NCBI RefSeq assembly: GCF_015278255.1
Contig: NZ_JADIJC010000004.1
Coordinates: 310,001-374,000 of the forward strand
Length of the DNA: 64,000 nucleotides
Direction: 5' to 3'
Source of the DNA: Microbacterium hibisci
GTDB taxonomy: Bacteria; Actinomycetota; Actinomycetes; Actinomycetales; Microbacteriaceae
Shown: piece after piece, positions 52,704 through 61,513 of the stretch
Position numbering within the stretch: position 1 is the stretch's first letter
How the letters are laid out: each line of letters starts with the position of its first letter
Notes under the pieces: generated by a model
Databases searched by the model: none
The model's input: the letters and a program-made list of their open reading frames with translations, nothing else
What the model was told of the DNA's origin: nothing
Translations under genes and position numbers: made by a program

Positions 52704-53636
52704 TCAGCCGCCGAGCACGACGTTGAGCGGTGGCTCGCCGGCGGCGAGCCGCTCGATCTGCGCGCGCACGAGCTTGGCCACGCGCGGGCGCATCGCGCTC
52801 GACGCGCCGCCGACGTGGGGCGCGATGAGCACGCCCGGCAGGCCCCACAGCGGGTGTCCCTCGGGCAGCGGCTCGGGGTCGGTGACGTCGAGGGCCGCGC
52901 GGATGCGGCCGCGCCGCACGTGATCGACGAGGGCATCGGTGTCGACGATCGTGCCACGGCCGACGTTGACGATCAGCGCGCCGTCCGGGAGGGCTGACAG
53001 AAACGCGTCGTCGACCATGTTCTGCGTCGCGTCGCCGCCGGGGAGCGTGACGATGACGATCTCAGCGCGGGGGAGGAGCGTCGGCAGCTCGTCGATGCCG
53101 TGCACCGCGACGCCGTCCTCCTCGCGTGCTCGTGACGCGACGGGCGTCAGCTCGACCTCGAACGGCGCCAGCCGGTCGGCCACCGCCTTGCCGACTCCGC
53201 CGTAGCCGAGCAGCAGCACGCGCCGGTCGGCGAGGCTCTGCGCGAACACCGGCGCCCAGCGACCGGCCGCGGTGTCGACGGCGAAGGCGTCGAGGTGCCG
53301 CTGCGCCGCGATCGCGAGGCCCACGGCGAGCTCGGCGGTCGAGGTCTCGTGCACCGAGGCGGCGTTGGCGAACGTGAGGCCTTCGGGCAGCATGTCGGCG
53401 ACGCCGTCGTAGCCGATCGACTGGCCCTGCACGAGACCCACCTCGACGCCATCGAGACGCTCCAGCACCTTCGCCATCGACATGTACGGCGGCACCACGA
53501 TGTCGAACCGATCACGCGGGGCGGCGGCATCCATCGGCCACACCACCAGCTCGACTCCCGCGGGGAGTTCGCCCACATCGGCGGCGAGTTCTGGGGTGGG
53601 GACGCTGACGACGAGATTGCGGATGCCACTGCTCAC
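52704..53636 (-). CDS. D-isomer 2-hydroxyacid dehydrogenase family protein
   Basis: 310 residues from GTG 53636. Catalytic residues of the family: Arg in VNVGRGTIVD, Glu in VTDPEPLPEGHP, His in IAPHVGGAS. NAD(P)-binding GYGGVGKAV lies near 149. The substrate is unknown; candidates are D-lactate/glyoxylate-type 2-ketoacids or phosphoglycerate-like acids. A TAGCGT box ends 7 nt before GTG 53636 without a ribosome binding site, which decides this start over the upstream ATG at 53675. Confidence 0.88.
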   Translation of the reverse strand: MSSGIRNLVVSVPTPELAADVGELPAGVELVVWPMDAAAPRDRFDIVVPPYMSMAKVLERLDGVEVGLVQGQSIGYDGVADMLPEGLTFANAASVHETSTAELAVGLAIAAQRHLDAFAVDTAAGRWAPVFAQSLADRRVLLLGYGGVGKAVADRLAPFEVELTPVASRAREEDGVAVHGIDELPTLLPRAEIVIVTLPGGDATQNMVDDAFLSALPDGALIVNVGRGTIVDTDALVDHVRRGRIRAALDVTDPEPLPEGHPLWGLPGVLIAPHVGGASSAMRPRVAKLVRAQIERLAAGEPPLNVVLGG

Positions 53637-53643
53637 CCTGTCC

Positions 53644-53649
53644 ACGCTA
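53644..53649 (-). promoter_or_regulatory. -10 box (TAGCGT) of the dehydrogenase gene
   Basis: TAGCGT on the minus strand, 7 nt before GTG 53636. Confidence 0.4.
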
Positions 53650-53742
53650 CCGGCGGGGTGCGCACGCGGGGTCATCGTCCGGCGCTACGCTCGCGTCGAA
53701 CGGGCGCCGCGGCCCGAGCGGCGTCCCATCGAGGAGGCGGAG

Positions 53743-54174
53743 ATGGTTCCCGAGATCAACTACTGGGCCGTGCTGCTGGCCACGCTGTCGAGCATGGTGG
53801 TGGGCTCGATCTGGTACACGCCGAAGGTGTTCGGCACGCGGTGGGCGCGGCTCGCCGAGGTCGACATGGACCGGCCGGGCGCGAGCGCCGTCGTGCCGAT
53901 CGTCGTGACCCTCGTCGTGAGCTTCGTGACAGCCTGGGTGCTGGCCGGGGCCTCATCGATCGCCTGGCACTTCTACGGCGGCAGCTACCTGTGGGCGGCG
54001 GTGCTGACCGGCCTCATCCTCTGGGCGGGCTTCACCGCGGCGCGCTTCATCACCCACGACGCCTTCGAGGGGCGCCCGTCGTCGCTGACCGTCCTCAACA
54101 TCGCGCACGAGCTGGTGACGATCGTGGTGATGGCGGTGATCATCGGCGTCTGGCCGCCCGCCGGCACGGTCTAG
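53743..54174 (+). CDS. DUF1761-like membrane protein
   Basis: 143 residues. Four hydrophobic helices; the opening INYWAVLLATLSSMVVGSIWYTPKVFGTRW is that of the DUF1761 family, which has the pattern N-x-x-A-V-x-x-A-x-x-x-x-x-x-G-x-x-W-Y. Function unknown. A strong ribosome binding site (GAGGAGG) precedes ATG 53743. Single gene, convergent with purQ. Confidence 0.8.
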   Translation: MVPEINYWAVLLATLSSMVVGSIWYTPKVFGTRWARLAEVDMDRPGASAVVPIVVTLVVSFVTAWVLAGASSIAWHFYGGSYLWAAVLTGLILWAGFTAARFITHDAFEGRPSSLTVLNIAHELVTIVVMAVIIGVWPPAGTV

Positions 54175-54193
54175 CGAGGACGGATGCCGCGGC

Positions 54194-54897
<704 letters not shown>

Positions 54898-54901
<4 letters not shown>

Positions 54902-55146
54902 TCGACCACCTCGACGCCGACGACGTCCTCGATCACGGAGTTCGAGAGGATCTCGTCGGCGACGCGCTTGGCCTTTGCGAGCACCTCGTCGGTGACCTCG
55001 CCGTCGACGGTGAGCTCGAACCGCTTGCCGATGCGGACGGAGCTGAACTCGTCGACCCCGAGGCGGGCGAACGCGCCGGAGACGGCCTTCCCCTGCGGGT
55101 CCAGCAGCTCGGCCTTGGGCATGACGTCGACGACGATGGTGGGCAT
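54898..55146 (-). CDS. purS: Phosphoribosylformylglycinamidine synthase subunit PurS
   Basis: 82 residues, the normal PurS length. The family motifs [20 protein letters not shown] and [14 protein letters not shown] are present. PurS dimers bridge PurL and PurQ. A ribosome binding site (AGGAGG on the minus strand, just upstream) precedes the start. First gene of the purSQ pair. Confidence 0.96.
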
Positions 55147-55180
55147 TGAGGTCCTCCTGGCGGCCGGAGGCCGCAGCTAT

Positions 55181-55219
55181 CGGTCGTTGAGCGACGAGCG
55201 CAGCGAGGAGTCGAAACGC
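55181..55219 (+). repeat. Interspersed repeat R1, copy G
   Basis: CGGTCGTTGAGCGACGAGCG followed by CAGCGAGGAGTCGAAACGC; same ends as the other copies, with GAGTCGAAAC instead of GAGACGAAAC. Confidence 0.7.
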
Positions 55220-55307
55220 CGGATGTCGCGGGAAGGGTCATGTCCAGTCTACGACCCCCGGTTCCGGGGTTTCCCCGCCGCTCGCTCCCGCGTCGCGTCG
55301 TGCGATC

Positions 55308-55364
55308 TCGAATCGCGCACTTTGCAGCCGCGGGGCCCGATTCACGACCAAGTGCGCGATTCGA
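55308..55364. repeat. 15-bp perfect inverted repeat with 27-base centre
   Basis: TCGAATCGCGCACTT (55308-55322) and AAGTGCGCGATTCGA (55350-55364). Lies between purS and ceb upstream of both promoters. Not a typical terminator because of the long loop and position. Confidence 0.75.
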
Positions 55365-55395
55365 AGCCGCCGTGACGCAACCGTGATCAAACCAT

Positions 55396-55407
55396 GGGAG
55401 CGCTCCC
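55396..55407. promoter_or_regulatory. CebR-type operator O1
   Basis: GGGAGCGCTCCC, perfect 12-bp palindrome, directly before the -35 box (context TGGGAGCGCTCCCT). Matches 13 of 14 positions of the CebR consensus TGGGAGCGCTCCCA known from Streptomyces. Confidence 0.85.
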
Positions 55408-55436
55408 TTGACTTCGTGGGAGCGATCCCATAACGT
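55408..55436 (+). promoter_or_regulatory. Promoter of the cebEFG-bglC-cebR locus
   Basis: TTGACT (55408-55413) and TAACGT (55431-55436) with a 17-bp spacer. Transcription would start near 55443, leaving a leader of about 95 nt before cebE. Confidence 0.75.
55417..55430. promoter_or_regulatory. CebR-type operator O2
   Basis: TGGGAGCGATCCCA, inside the -35/-10 spacer; one mismatch to the CebR consensus. Confidence 0.85.
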
Positions 55437-55450
55437 TGCGTCTCGTTCGG

Positions 55451-55464
55451 TGGGAACGCTCCCA
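55451..55464. promoter_or_regulatory. CebR-type operator O3
   Basis: TGGGAACGCTCCCA, just downstream of the expected transcription start; one mismatch to the CebR consensus. Confidence 0.85.
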
Positions 55465-55538
55465 CGAACACCACGGCACGGCACCCGTCCGCGCCGGTCC
55501 TGCAACACACACGACCCTGACAACACAAAGGAGTGACA

Positions 55539-56813
55539 GTGAACGCACGCGCCTTCCGCAGAAGCGCTGTGGCAATCGCCGCATTCTCGGCTACGGCCAT
55601 CGTCCTCGCCGGCTGCGCCGGCGGCGGCAACGACGACGAAGCCGGCGGCGAAGACGGCCAGATCACGCTGACCCTCGCCACGTTCAACGACTTCGGGTAC
55701 GACGATGAGCTCCTCCAGGAGTACATGGACGAGAACCCGAACATCAAGATCGTCCACAACAAGGCCGCGATCACCGACGACGCTCGCGCGAACTACTTCT
55801 CGAAGCTCGGCAAGGAGGGCCTCGCCGACATCGAGGCCGTCGAGGTCGACTGGTTCGCCGAGGCCATGCAGTACTCCGACCTGCTCGCCGAGGTGCCCGA
55901 CAGCGCCAAGGGCCGCTGGGTCGAGTGGAAGGAAGCGGCTGCCACCGACGCCGACGGACGCCTCGTCGGCTTCGGCACGGACATCGGCCCGCAGGCCGTC
56001 TGCTACCGCGCCGACCTGTTCGCCGCCGCGGGTCTGCCCTCGACGCCCGACGACGTCGCCTCGGCGATCGACGGCGACTGGGACACGTTCTTCGACCTGG
56101 CCGACCAGTACAAGACCGCGACCGGCAAGCCGATGCTCGACTCGGCGAACTCCGCCTTCCAGGGCATCGTCAACCAGATCGAGTTCCCGTACGACGAGCC
56201 CGACGGCACCGTCGTCGCGACCGAGAACCCCGACCTCGAGGCCGCGTACCAGCTGGTCGTCGAGCGCGGCATCCCGAACTCGGCCTACTCGGGCCAGTGG
56301 TCGGACGACTGGAACGCGTCGATGGCCAACGGCGAGTTCGCCGCGATGCTGTGCCCGCCGTGGATGCTCGGCATCATCTCGGGCAACGCCGAGGACGTGA
56401 CCGGCTGGGAGATCGCCAACGCGTTCCCCAACGGCGGCGGCAACTGGGGCGGCTCATACCTGACCGTTCCGGCCAACGGCAAGAACGTCGATGAGGCGCT
56501 CAAGCTCGCCGACTGGCTGACCGCTCCGGAGCAGCAGGAGAAGACCTTCGTGAACGTCGGCGCCTACCCCAGCGCGGTCGACGCGCAGAGCGCCTCGTCG
56601 ATCACCGACTCGACCAACGAGTACTTCGCGAACGCGCCCACCGGCACGATCTTCGCGGACCGCTCCGAGGCGATCACGGTCACCCCCTACAAGAGCGCGG
56701 ACTACTTCAAGTACAACACCGCTCTGCAGGACGCCATCACGCGCGTGTTCGACGGCGTGGAGGACGCGGAGACGTCGTGGAACACGTACGTCGCCGAGGT
56801 CGAGGCCTTCTGA
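55539..56813 (+). CDS. cebE: Cellobiose/cello-oligosaccharide ABC importer, binding lipoprotein CebE
   Basis: 424 residues from GTG 55539 (AAAGGAG 5 bases upstream). Lipoprotein signal peptide with lipobox L-A-G-C (Cys26), followed by an acidic Gly-rich linker. The body is a family-1 extracellular solute-binding protein (LATFNDFGYDDELLQEYMDE, later CPPWMLGIISG). Assignment to CebE rests on context: two permeases, a GH1 beta-glucosidase and a LacI regulator follow, and CebR-type operators precede it. Captures cellobiose or longer cello-oligosaccharides outside the membrane. Confidence 0.85.
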   Translation: MNARAFRRSAVAIAAFSATAIVLAGCAGGGNDDEAGGEDGQITLTLATFNDFGYDDELLQEYMDENPNIKIVHNKAAITDDARANYFSKLGKEGLADIEAVEVDWFAEAMQYSDLLAEVPDSAKGRWVEWKEAAATDADGRLVGFGTDIGPQAVCYRADLFAAAGLPSTPDDVASAIDGDWDTFFDLADQYKTATGKPMLDSANSAFQGIVNQIEFPYDEPDGTVVATENPDLEAAYQLVVERGIPNSAYSGQWSDDWNASMANGEFAAMLCPPWMLGIISGNAEDVTGWEIANAFPNGGGNWGGSYLTVPANGKNVDEALKLADWLTAPEQQEKTFVNVGAYPSAVDAQSASSITDSTNEYFANAPTGTIFADRSEAITVTPYKSADYFKYNTALQDAITRVFDGVEDAETSWNTYVAEVEAF

Positions 56814-56866
56814 GAGACCGACCCGGAGGATCGCGGCCGCTGAGGCGGACGTGATCCGACGACAGC

Positions 56867-56907
56867 GCGGAGTGCGCGCGGGTGCCCCCCGCTCGCGCGC
56901 ACTCCGC
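56867..56907 (+). terminator. Intra-operon terminator/attenuator between cebE and cebF
   Basis: Arms 56867-56880 and 56894-56907 pair over 14 bp perfectly (GCGGAGTGCGCGCG) with a 13-base loop, followed by TCTTCCC. It lies in the 137-bp gap between cebE and cebF and would lower permease expression relative to the binding protein or stabilise the cebE mRNA end. Confidence 0.7.
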
Positions 56908-56950
56908 TCTTCCCGCCCACTCCACCTCCACACCCGAATCGGAGCCACCG

Positions 56951-57982
56951 GTGACCTCGACCGCAACCCGCCCCGCGTCGTCGGGGCCGGCCGATCGGCC
57001 CACTCCCGAGCGCGAGCCGCGCGTCCTCTCCTTCTCGCACAAGCTGAGCAGGTGGGATCTGAAGATCTCGCCTTACCTCTACATCTCGCCGTTCTTCATC
57101 CTGTTCGCGATCGTGGGACTCTTCCCGATCGTCTACACGGCGGTCATCTCGTTCCAGGAATGGGACCTCGTCCGCAACTCCGGCACCTTCGTCGGCTTCG
57201 ACCAGTACATCTGGATCCTGTCGCAGGCCGAGTTCTGGACCGCCCTGCGCAACACCTTCAGCATCTTCCTGCTCTCCTCGGTGCCGCAGATCATCCTGGC
57301 GCTCTTCATCGCAGCGATGCTCGACCGGAACATCCGGGCCAAGACCTTCTGGCGGATGAGCGTCCTGCTCCCGTACGTCATGGCGCCGGTGGCCGTCGCG
57401 CTGATCTTCAGCAACATGTTCGGTGACAACCACGGCCTGGTGAACAACATCCTCACCAGCATCGGACTCGAGCCCATCCAGTGGCACAAGGACCCGTTCT
57501 GGAGCCACATCGCCATCGCCACGATGGTCAACTTCCGCTGGACGGGCTACAACGCGCTCATCCTGCTCGCTGCGATGCAGGCCGTGCCGCGCGAGTATTA
57601 CGAGGCCGCCACCGTCGACGGTGCGAACGCCTTCCGCCAGTTCTGGAGCATCACGCTGCCGTCGCTGAAGCCGACGCTCATCTTCGTGATCATCACATCG
57701 ACGATCGGCGGCCTGCAGATCTTCGACGAGCCGCGCATGTTCGACACCTTCGGCCGCGGCGGCGCGGCCAACCAGTGGCTGACGATCACGCTGTACCTCT
57801 ACAACATCGGCTGGGGCGAGTTCAACTTCGGCCGCGCCGCCGCACTGGCGTGGATCCTCTTCATCATCATCCTGGCGATCGGCCTCATCAACCTCGCCAT
57901 CACGCGTCGCCTGGTACGCGACGAGGGCGGCCGCGGAGTGATCCAGCGCCGCCGCCGCGGCCGGAAGGGAGCCCAGCAGTGA
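56951..57982 (+). CDS. cebF: Cellobiose ABC importer permease CebF
   Basis: 343 residues from GTG 56951 (GGAG 6 bases upstream). A hydrophilic N-terminal tail of about 45 residues precedes six membrane helices. The MalF-type EAA loop reads EAATVDGANAFRQFWSITLPSLKPT. It pairs with CebG. The stop overlaps cebG (GTGA). No ATPase gene is in the operon, so a shared MsiK-like ATPase from elsewhere is expected. Confidence 0.87.
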   Translation: MTSTATRPASSGPADRPTPEREPRVLSFSHKLSRWDLKISPYLYISPFFILFAIVGLFPIVYTAVISFQEWDLVRNSGTFVGFDQYIWILSQAEFWTALRNTFSIFLLSSVPQIILALFIAAMLDRNIRAKTFWRMSVLLPYVMAPVAVALIFSNMFGDNHGLVNNILTSIGLEPIQWHKDPFWSHIAIATMVNFRWTGYNALILLAAMQAVPREYYEAATVDGANAFRQFWSITLPSLKPTLIFVIITSTIGGLQIFDEPRMFDTFGRGGAANQWLTITLYLYNIGWGEFNFGRAAALAWILFIIILAIGLINLAITRRLVRDEGGRGVIQRRRRGRKGAQQ

Positions 57983-58887
57983 GCGCCATCAACACCCCGC
58001 CTCTCGCCGTCGTGGAGGAGAACCTCCCCAACGCCCGCCGCAGCCGGCGGACCACGAAGATCCGCGGCGTCCGCGCCGGCTTCTGGATCTACGCCGGCCT
58101 CGGAGTCGTCGTCGCCTCGGCGATCTTCCCCTACTACTGGTCGTTCCTGATCGGCTCGGGTGATTCGTCCACCATCAACGACCCCAACATGTCGTGGCTG
58201 CCCGGCGGCAACTTCATCGACAATGCCCTGAAGGTCATCAACGAACCGGCCGTCAACTTCTGGCTGGCGCTGTGGAACTCGATCTTCAGCTCGACCGTGA
58301 TCTCGGCATCCGTCGTCCTCTTCTCCACGCTCGCCGGCTGGGCGTTCGCGAAGCTCCGCTTCCCGGGCGGCAAGTGGCTGCTGGCCTTCGTGGTCGCGAC
58401 CATGGCCGTGCCCATGCAGCTCGGCGTCGTGCCGCTCTACCTGCTCTTCTCGGAGCTGGGCTGGACCGGTCAGATCGGCGCGATCATCGTGCCCGCCCTG
58501 ACCAGCGCGTTCGGCGTGTTCTGGATGACGCAGTACCTGTCGCAGACCGTGCCCGACGAGCTCATCGAGGCGGCCCGCGTCGACGGTGCGAACATGATCC
58601 GCACGTTCTGGACGGTCGGTGTGCCCGCCGCGCGCCCTGCGGCCGCGATGCTGTTCCTCTTCACCTTCGTCGGTGCGTGGAACCAGTTCTTCTGGCCCTT
58701 CATCGTGCTGGACCGGCAGAGCCCGACGCTGCCGGTGGCGCTCTCGCTCCTCCAGTCGAACTACTTCGTCGACTACTCCATCGTGCTGGCAGGCGTGCTG
58801 CTGGCCACGATCCCGCTGCTCATCGTCTTCGCCTTCACGGGCAGGCAGCTCGTCAGCGGCATCATGGCCGGCGCCGTCAAGGGCTAG
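57979..58887 (+). CDS. cebG: Cellobiose ABC importer permease CebG
   Basis: 302 residues from GTG 57979. Six membrane helices of the MalG type with EAA loop EAARVDGANMIRTFWTVGVPAARPA and a hydrophilic N-terminus of about 33 residues. Coupled to cebF by overlapping stop and start; followed by bglC after 67 bp. Partner of CebF in the sugar channel. Confidence 0.87.
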   Translation: MSAINTPPLAVVEENLPNARRSRRTTKIRGVRAGFWIYAGLGVVVASAIFPYYWSFLIGSGDSSTINDPNMSWLPGGNFIDNALKVINEPAVNFWLALWNSIFSSTVISASVVLFSTLAGWAFAKLRFPGGKWLLAFVVATMAVPMQLGVVPLYLLFSELGWTGQIGAIIVPALTSAFGVFWMTQYLSQTVPDELIEAARVDGANMIRTFWTVGVPAARPAAAMLFLFTFVGAWNQFFWPFIVLDRQSPTLPVALSLLQSNYFVDYSIVLAGVLLATIPLLIVFAFTGRQLVSGIMAGAVKG

Positions 58888-58954
58888 GCCTACCGCCTGC
58901 CCACGGCCTGCGACATCCTGAATTGACACGCTTCGAGAGAGGAAGCCTCCCCTC

Positions 58955-60430
58955 ATGACGACCGCGATCCCGCGTGCCTTCCCGTCCGACTTCCTGTTCG
59001 GCGCGGCGACCGCTGCCTTCCAGATCGAGGGCGCCGCCTTCGAAGAGGGCCGCCGCGCCTCCATCTGGGACGCCTTCAGCCGGGTGCCGGGCGCCGTCAT
59101 CAACGCCGACAACGGCGACGTGGCGTGCGACCACTATCACCGCTACCGCGATGACGTCGCGCTGATGAAGGACCTGGGGCTGCAGACGTACCGCTTCTCG
59201 ACGTCGTGGTCGCGCGTGCGGCCCGACGGCGGCGCGGTCAACCCGCAGGGCGTCGACTTCTACAAGCGACTGGTCGACGAGCTGCTCGGCGCCGGCATCC
59301 TCCCGTGGCTGACGCTGTACCACTGGGATCTGCCGCAGGCGCTGCAGGAGAAGGGCGGCTGGGCGAACCGCGACACCGCGGATCTCTTCACCGAGTACGC
59401 GCTGACGATGCACGACGCGCTGGGCGACCGCGTCAACGTGTGGACGACCCTCAACGAGCCCTGGTGCTCGTCGTTCCTCAGCTACACCGCGGGCATCCAT
59501 GCGCCGGGTCACTACAGCGTCGAAGAGGGTGTGCTCGCGGCGCACCACCTGCTGCTCGGCCACGGCCAGGCGGTGCGCGAGCTGCGCGCGCGCGACGAGT
59601 CGCTCCAGCTCGGCATCACGCTCAACCTCACCGTCGCCGAACCCGTCGACGAGAACGACCCGGCCGACGCCGACGCCGCGCGCCGGATCGACGGCCAGTT
59701 CAACCGCTGGTTCCTCGACCCGATCTTCCGCGCGCAGTACCCGGCCGACATCGTCGAAGACTTCCGGAAGGTGGATGCCGCAGCCGTCGCCGCGTGGGAG
59801 ACCGCCGTGCGTCCGGGTGACCTCGAGACGATCGCGACGCCCATCGACACGCTCGGGGTGAACTACTACCACGGCGAGTATGTCGGCGGTCACGAGCCGG
59901 CGGACCCGCCCATCGGCGGTGACGCGCCGACCGACCGTCGCGCCGGGTCGCCGTACCCCTCGCACGAGGGCATCTTCTGGCACGAGCGGGGACTGCCGCG
60001 CACGCCGATGCAGTGGGAGGTGCAGCCCGAGGGGCTGACCACGCTGCTGCGCCGCGTGTGGGACGAGTACGCCGAGTCCGCCGGCACGGTGCTGTACGTG
60101 ACCGAGAACGGCGCCGCCTACGACGACGAGCTCGAGATCGAGGGCGGCGAGAAGCGCGTCCACGACGCCGAACGCGTGGAGTTCCTGCGAGGACACCTCG
60201 GTGCGACGCTCGACGCGGCGGAGGCCGGCGTCGACGTGCGGGGCTACTTCTACTGGTCGCTCCTCGACAACTTCGAATGGGCGTGGGGGTACGAGAAGCG
60301 CTTCGGCATCGTGCGCGTCGACTACGACACGCAGGAGCGCACCCCCAAGGACAGCGCCCTCGAATACCGCCGCATCATCGGGGCCCGCGCGCTCGACCTC
60401 CAGCCGGCGCGCGTCGTCGTAGGGTCGTAG
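58955..60430 (+). CDS. bglC: GH1 beta-glucosidase (BglC-like)
   Basis: 491 residues, no signal peptide, so it hydrolyses imported cellobiose in the cytoplasm. GH1 motifs: FLFGAATAAFQIEGA, the acid/base Glu in TLNEPW (about 168), the nucleophile Glu in YVTENGAAYDD (about 384), and the closing YFYWSLLDNFEWAWGYEKRFG. In Streptomyces, BglC is encoded next to CebEFG and degrades the CebR inducer. A GAGAGGAAG ribosome binding site lies upstream of ATG 58955. Confidence 0.93.
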   Translation: MTTAIPRAFPSDFLFGAATAAFQIEGAAFEEGRRASIWDAFSRVPGAVINADNGDVACDHYHRYRDDVALMKDLGLQTYRFSTSWSRVRPDGGAVNPQGVDFYKRLVDELLGAGILPWLTLYHWDLPQALQEKGGWANRDTADLFTEYALTMHDALGDRVNVWTTLNEPWCSSFLSYTAGIHAPGHYSVEEGVLAAHHLLLGHGQAVRELRARDESLQLGITLNLTVAEPVDENDPADADAARRIDGQFNRWFLDPIFRAQYPADIVEDFRKVDAAAVAAWETAVRPGDLETIATPIDTLGVNYYHGEYVGGHEPADPPIGGDAPTDRRAGSPYPSHEGIFWHERGLPRTPMQWEVQPEGLTTLLRRVWDEYAESAGTVLYVTENGAAYDDELEIEGGEKRVHDAERVEFLRGHLGATLDAAEAGVDVRGYFYWSLLDNFEWAWGYEKRFGIVRVDYDTQERTPKDSALEYRRIIGARALDLQPARVVVGS

Positions 60431-60466
60431 CACCCAGGTCGCAACGTCCGGGGAGGAGGGGACAGG

Positions 60467-61507
60467 ATGAGCACCGACGCCGTGCGCCAGAGCCAGCGGA
60501 AGCCGGGCGTGGCTCAGACCGTGACGATCGAAGAGGTCGCCGCGGCAGCGGGCGTGTCGCGGTCGACGGTCTCGCGCGTCGTGAACGGCTCGACCGCTGT
60601 CAGCCCCGAGGCGCTGGAGTCGGTGAAGCGCGCCATCGCGGACCTCAACTACGTTCCCAATCGCGCCGCACGATCGCTGGCGAGCCAGAAGACCCACGCG
60701 ATCGCGCTGATCGTGCCCGAGGACACCACGAGGTTCTTCGGCGACCCCTTCTTCGCGGCCATCGTGTCGGGCATCAACTCGCGACTGAGCCGTTCGGACT
60801 ACGTGCTCAACCTCTTCATCGCGAGCGACGACCCGGGCGACAAGACCACGAGCTACGTGCGCAGCGGCGCGGTCGACGGGGCGATCGTCGTCTCGCACCA
60901 CACCAGCGACACGTTCATCGATCGCATCGCGAGCGCGGTGCCGGTGGTCTACGGCGGCCGCCCGGTGCGCGAGCGCGACCGCGACTACTACGTCGACGTC
61001 GACAACGTGCGCGGAGCGTACGACGCGACGGTGTACCTGATCGAGAGCGGGCGCCGCCGCATCGCGACGATCACGGGTCCGCGCGACATGCCGGCGGGTG
61101 TCGACCGGCTCCAGGGCTACCGCGACGCCCTCACCGCGTGGGACCTCGACGAGATCGCCGTCGAAGACGGCAACTTCACGGCCGACGGCGGCGCCGACGC
61201 GATGCGTCGCGTGCTCGCCTCCGGCGCGCGGCCCGACGCCGTATTCGTCGCCAGCGACCTGATGGCACGCGGCGTGCTGACCGTGCTGGCCACCGAGGGT
61301 CTCCGCGTCCCCGAGGACGTCGCCGTCATCGGCTTCGACGACTCGCCTGTCGCCACGTCGGTCCTGCCGCCGCTGACGACCATGCGCCAGCCCTCGTTCG
61401 CGCAGGGAGAGCGCATGGCCACGGTCCTGCTCGATCTCCTCGCGGGGCGGCATCCGCGCCACGTCACCATCCTCGAGACGGAGCTCGTCATCCGCGACTC
61501 CGTCTGA
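60467..61507 (+). CDS. cebR: LacI-family regulator CebR
   Basis: 346 residues. The HTH TIEEVAAAAGVSRSTVSRVVNG and hinge AARSLASQKT are followed by a periplasmic-binding-like core (ALIVPEDTTRFFGDPFFAAIVSGI, GAIVVSHH, VASDLMARGVL, VIGFDDSPVA). It is the last gene of the ceb operon, 36 bp after bglC, with a strong GGAGGAGGGG ribosome binding site. The three TGGGAGCGCTCCCA-type sites at 55396-55464 are the expected CebR operators, giving autoregulation with cellobiose as inducer. Confidence 0.9.
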   Translation: MSTDAVRQSQRKPGVAQTVTIEEVAAAAGVSRSTVSRVVNGSTAVSPEALESVKRAIADLNYVPNRAARSLASQKTHAIALIVPEDTTRFFGDPFFAAIVSGINSRLSRSDYVLNLFIASDDPGDKTTSYVRSGAVDGAIVVSHHTSDTFIDRIASAVPVVYGGRPVRERDRDYYVDVDNVRGAYDATVYLIESGRRRIATITGPRDMPAGVDRLQGYRDALTAWDLDEIAVEDGNFTADGGADAMRRVLASGARPDAVFVASDLMARGVLTVLATEGLRVPEDVAVIGFDDSPVATSVLPPLTTMRQPSFAQGERMATVLLDLLAGRHPRHVTILETELVIRDSV

Positions 61508-61513
61508 GCTCGC

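Larger units (their letters stand above)
55147..55538. other. Intergenic region between purS and cebE
   Basis: 392 bases between divergent operons. Contents in order: an R1 repeat copy (55181-55219), a 15-bp inverted repeat with a 27-base centre (55308-55364), the ceb promoter with three operators (55396-55465), and the cebE ribosome binding site (AAAGGAG at 55527). No reading frame here looks real. Confidence 0.7.

Noticed and set aside
58877..61462. An 861-codon open frame on the minus strand opposite bglC and cebR
   Set aside because: The opposite strand encodes clear GH1 and LacI proteins. The antisense product is Arg/Val/Asp-rich without motifs.
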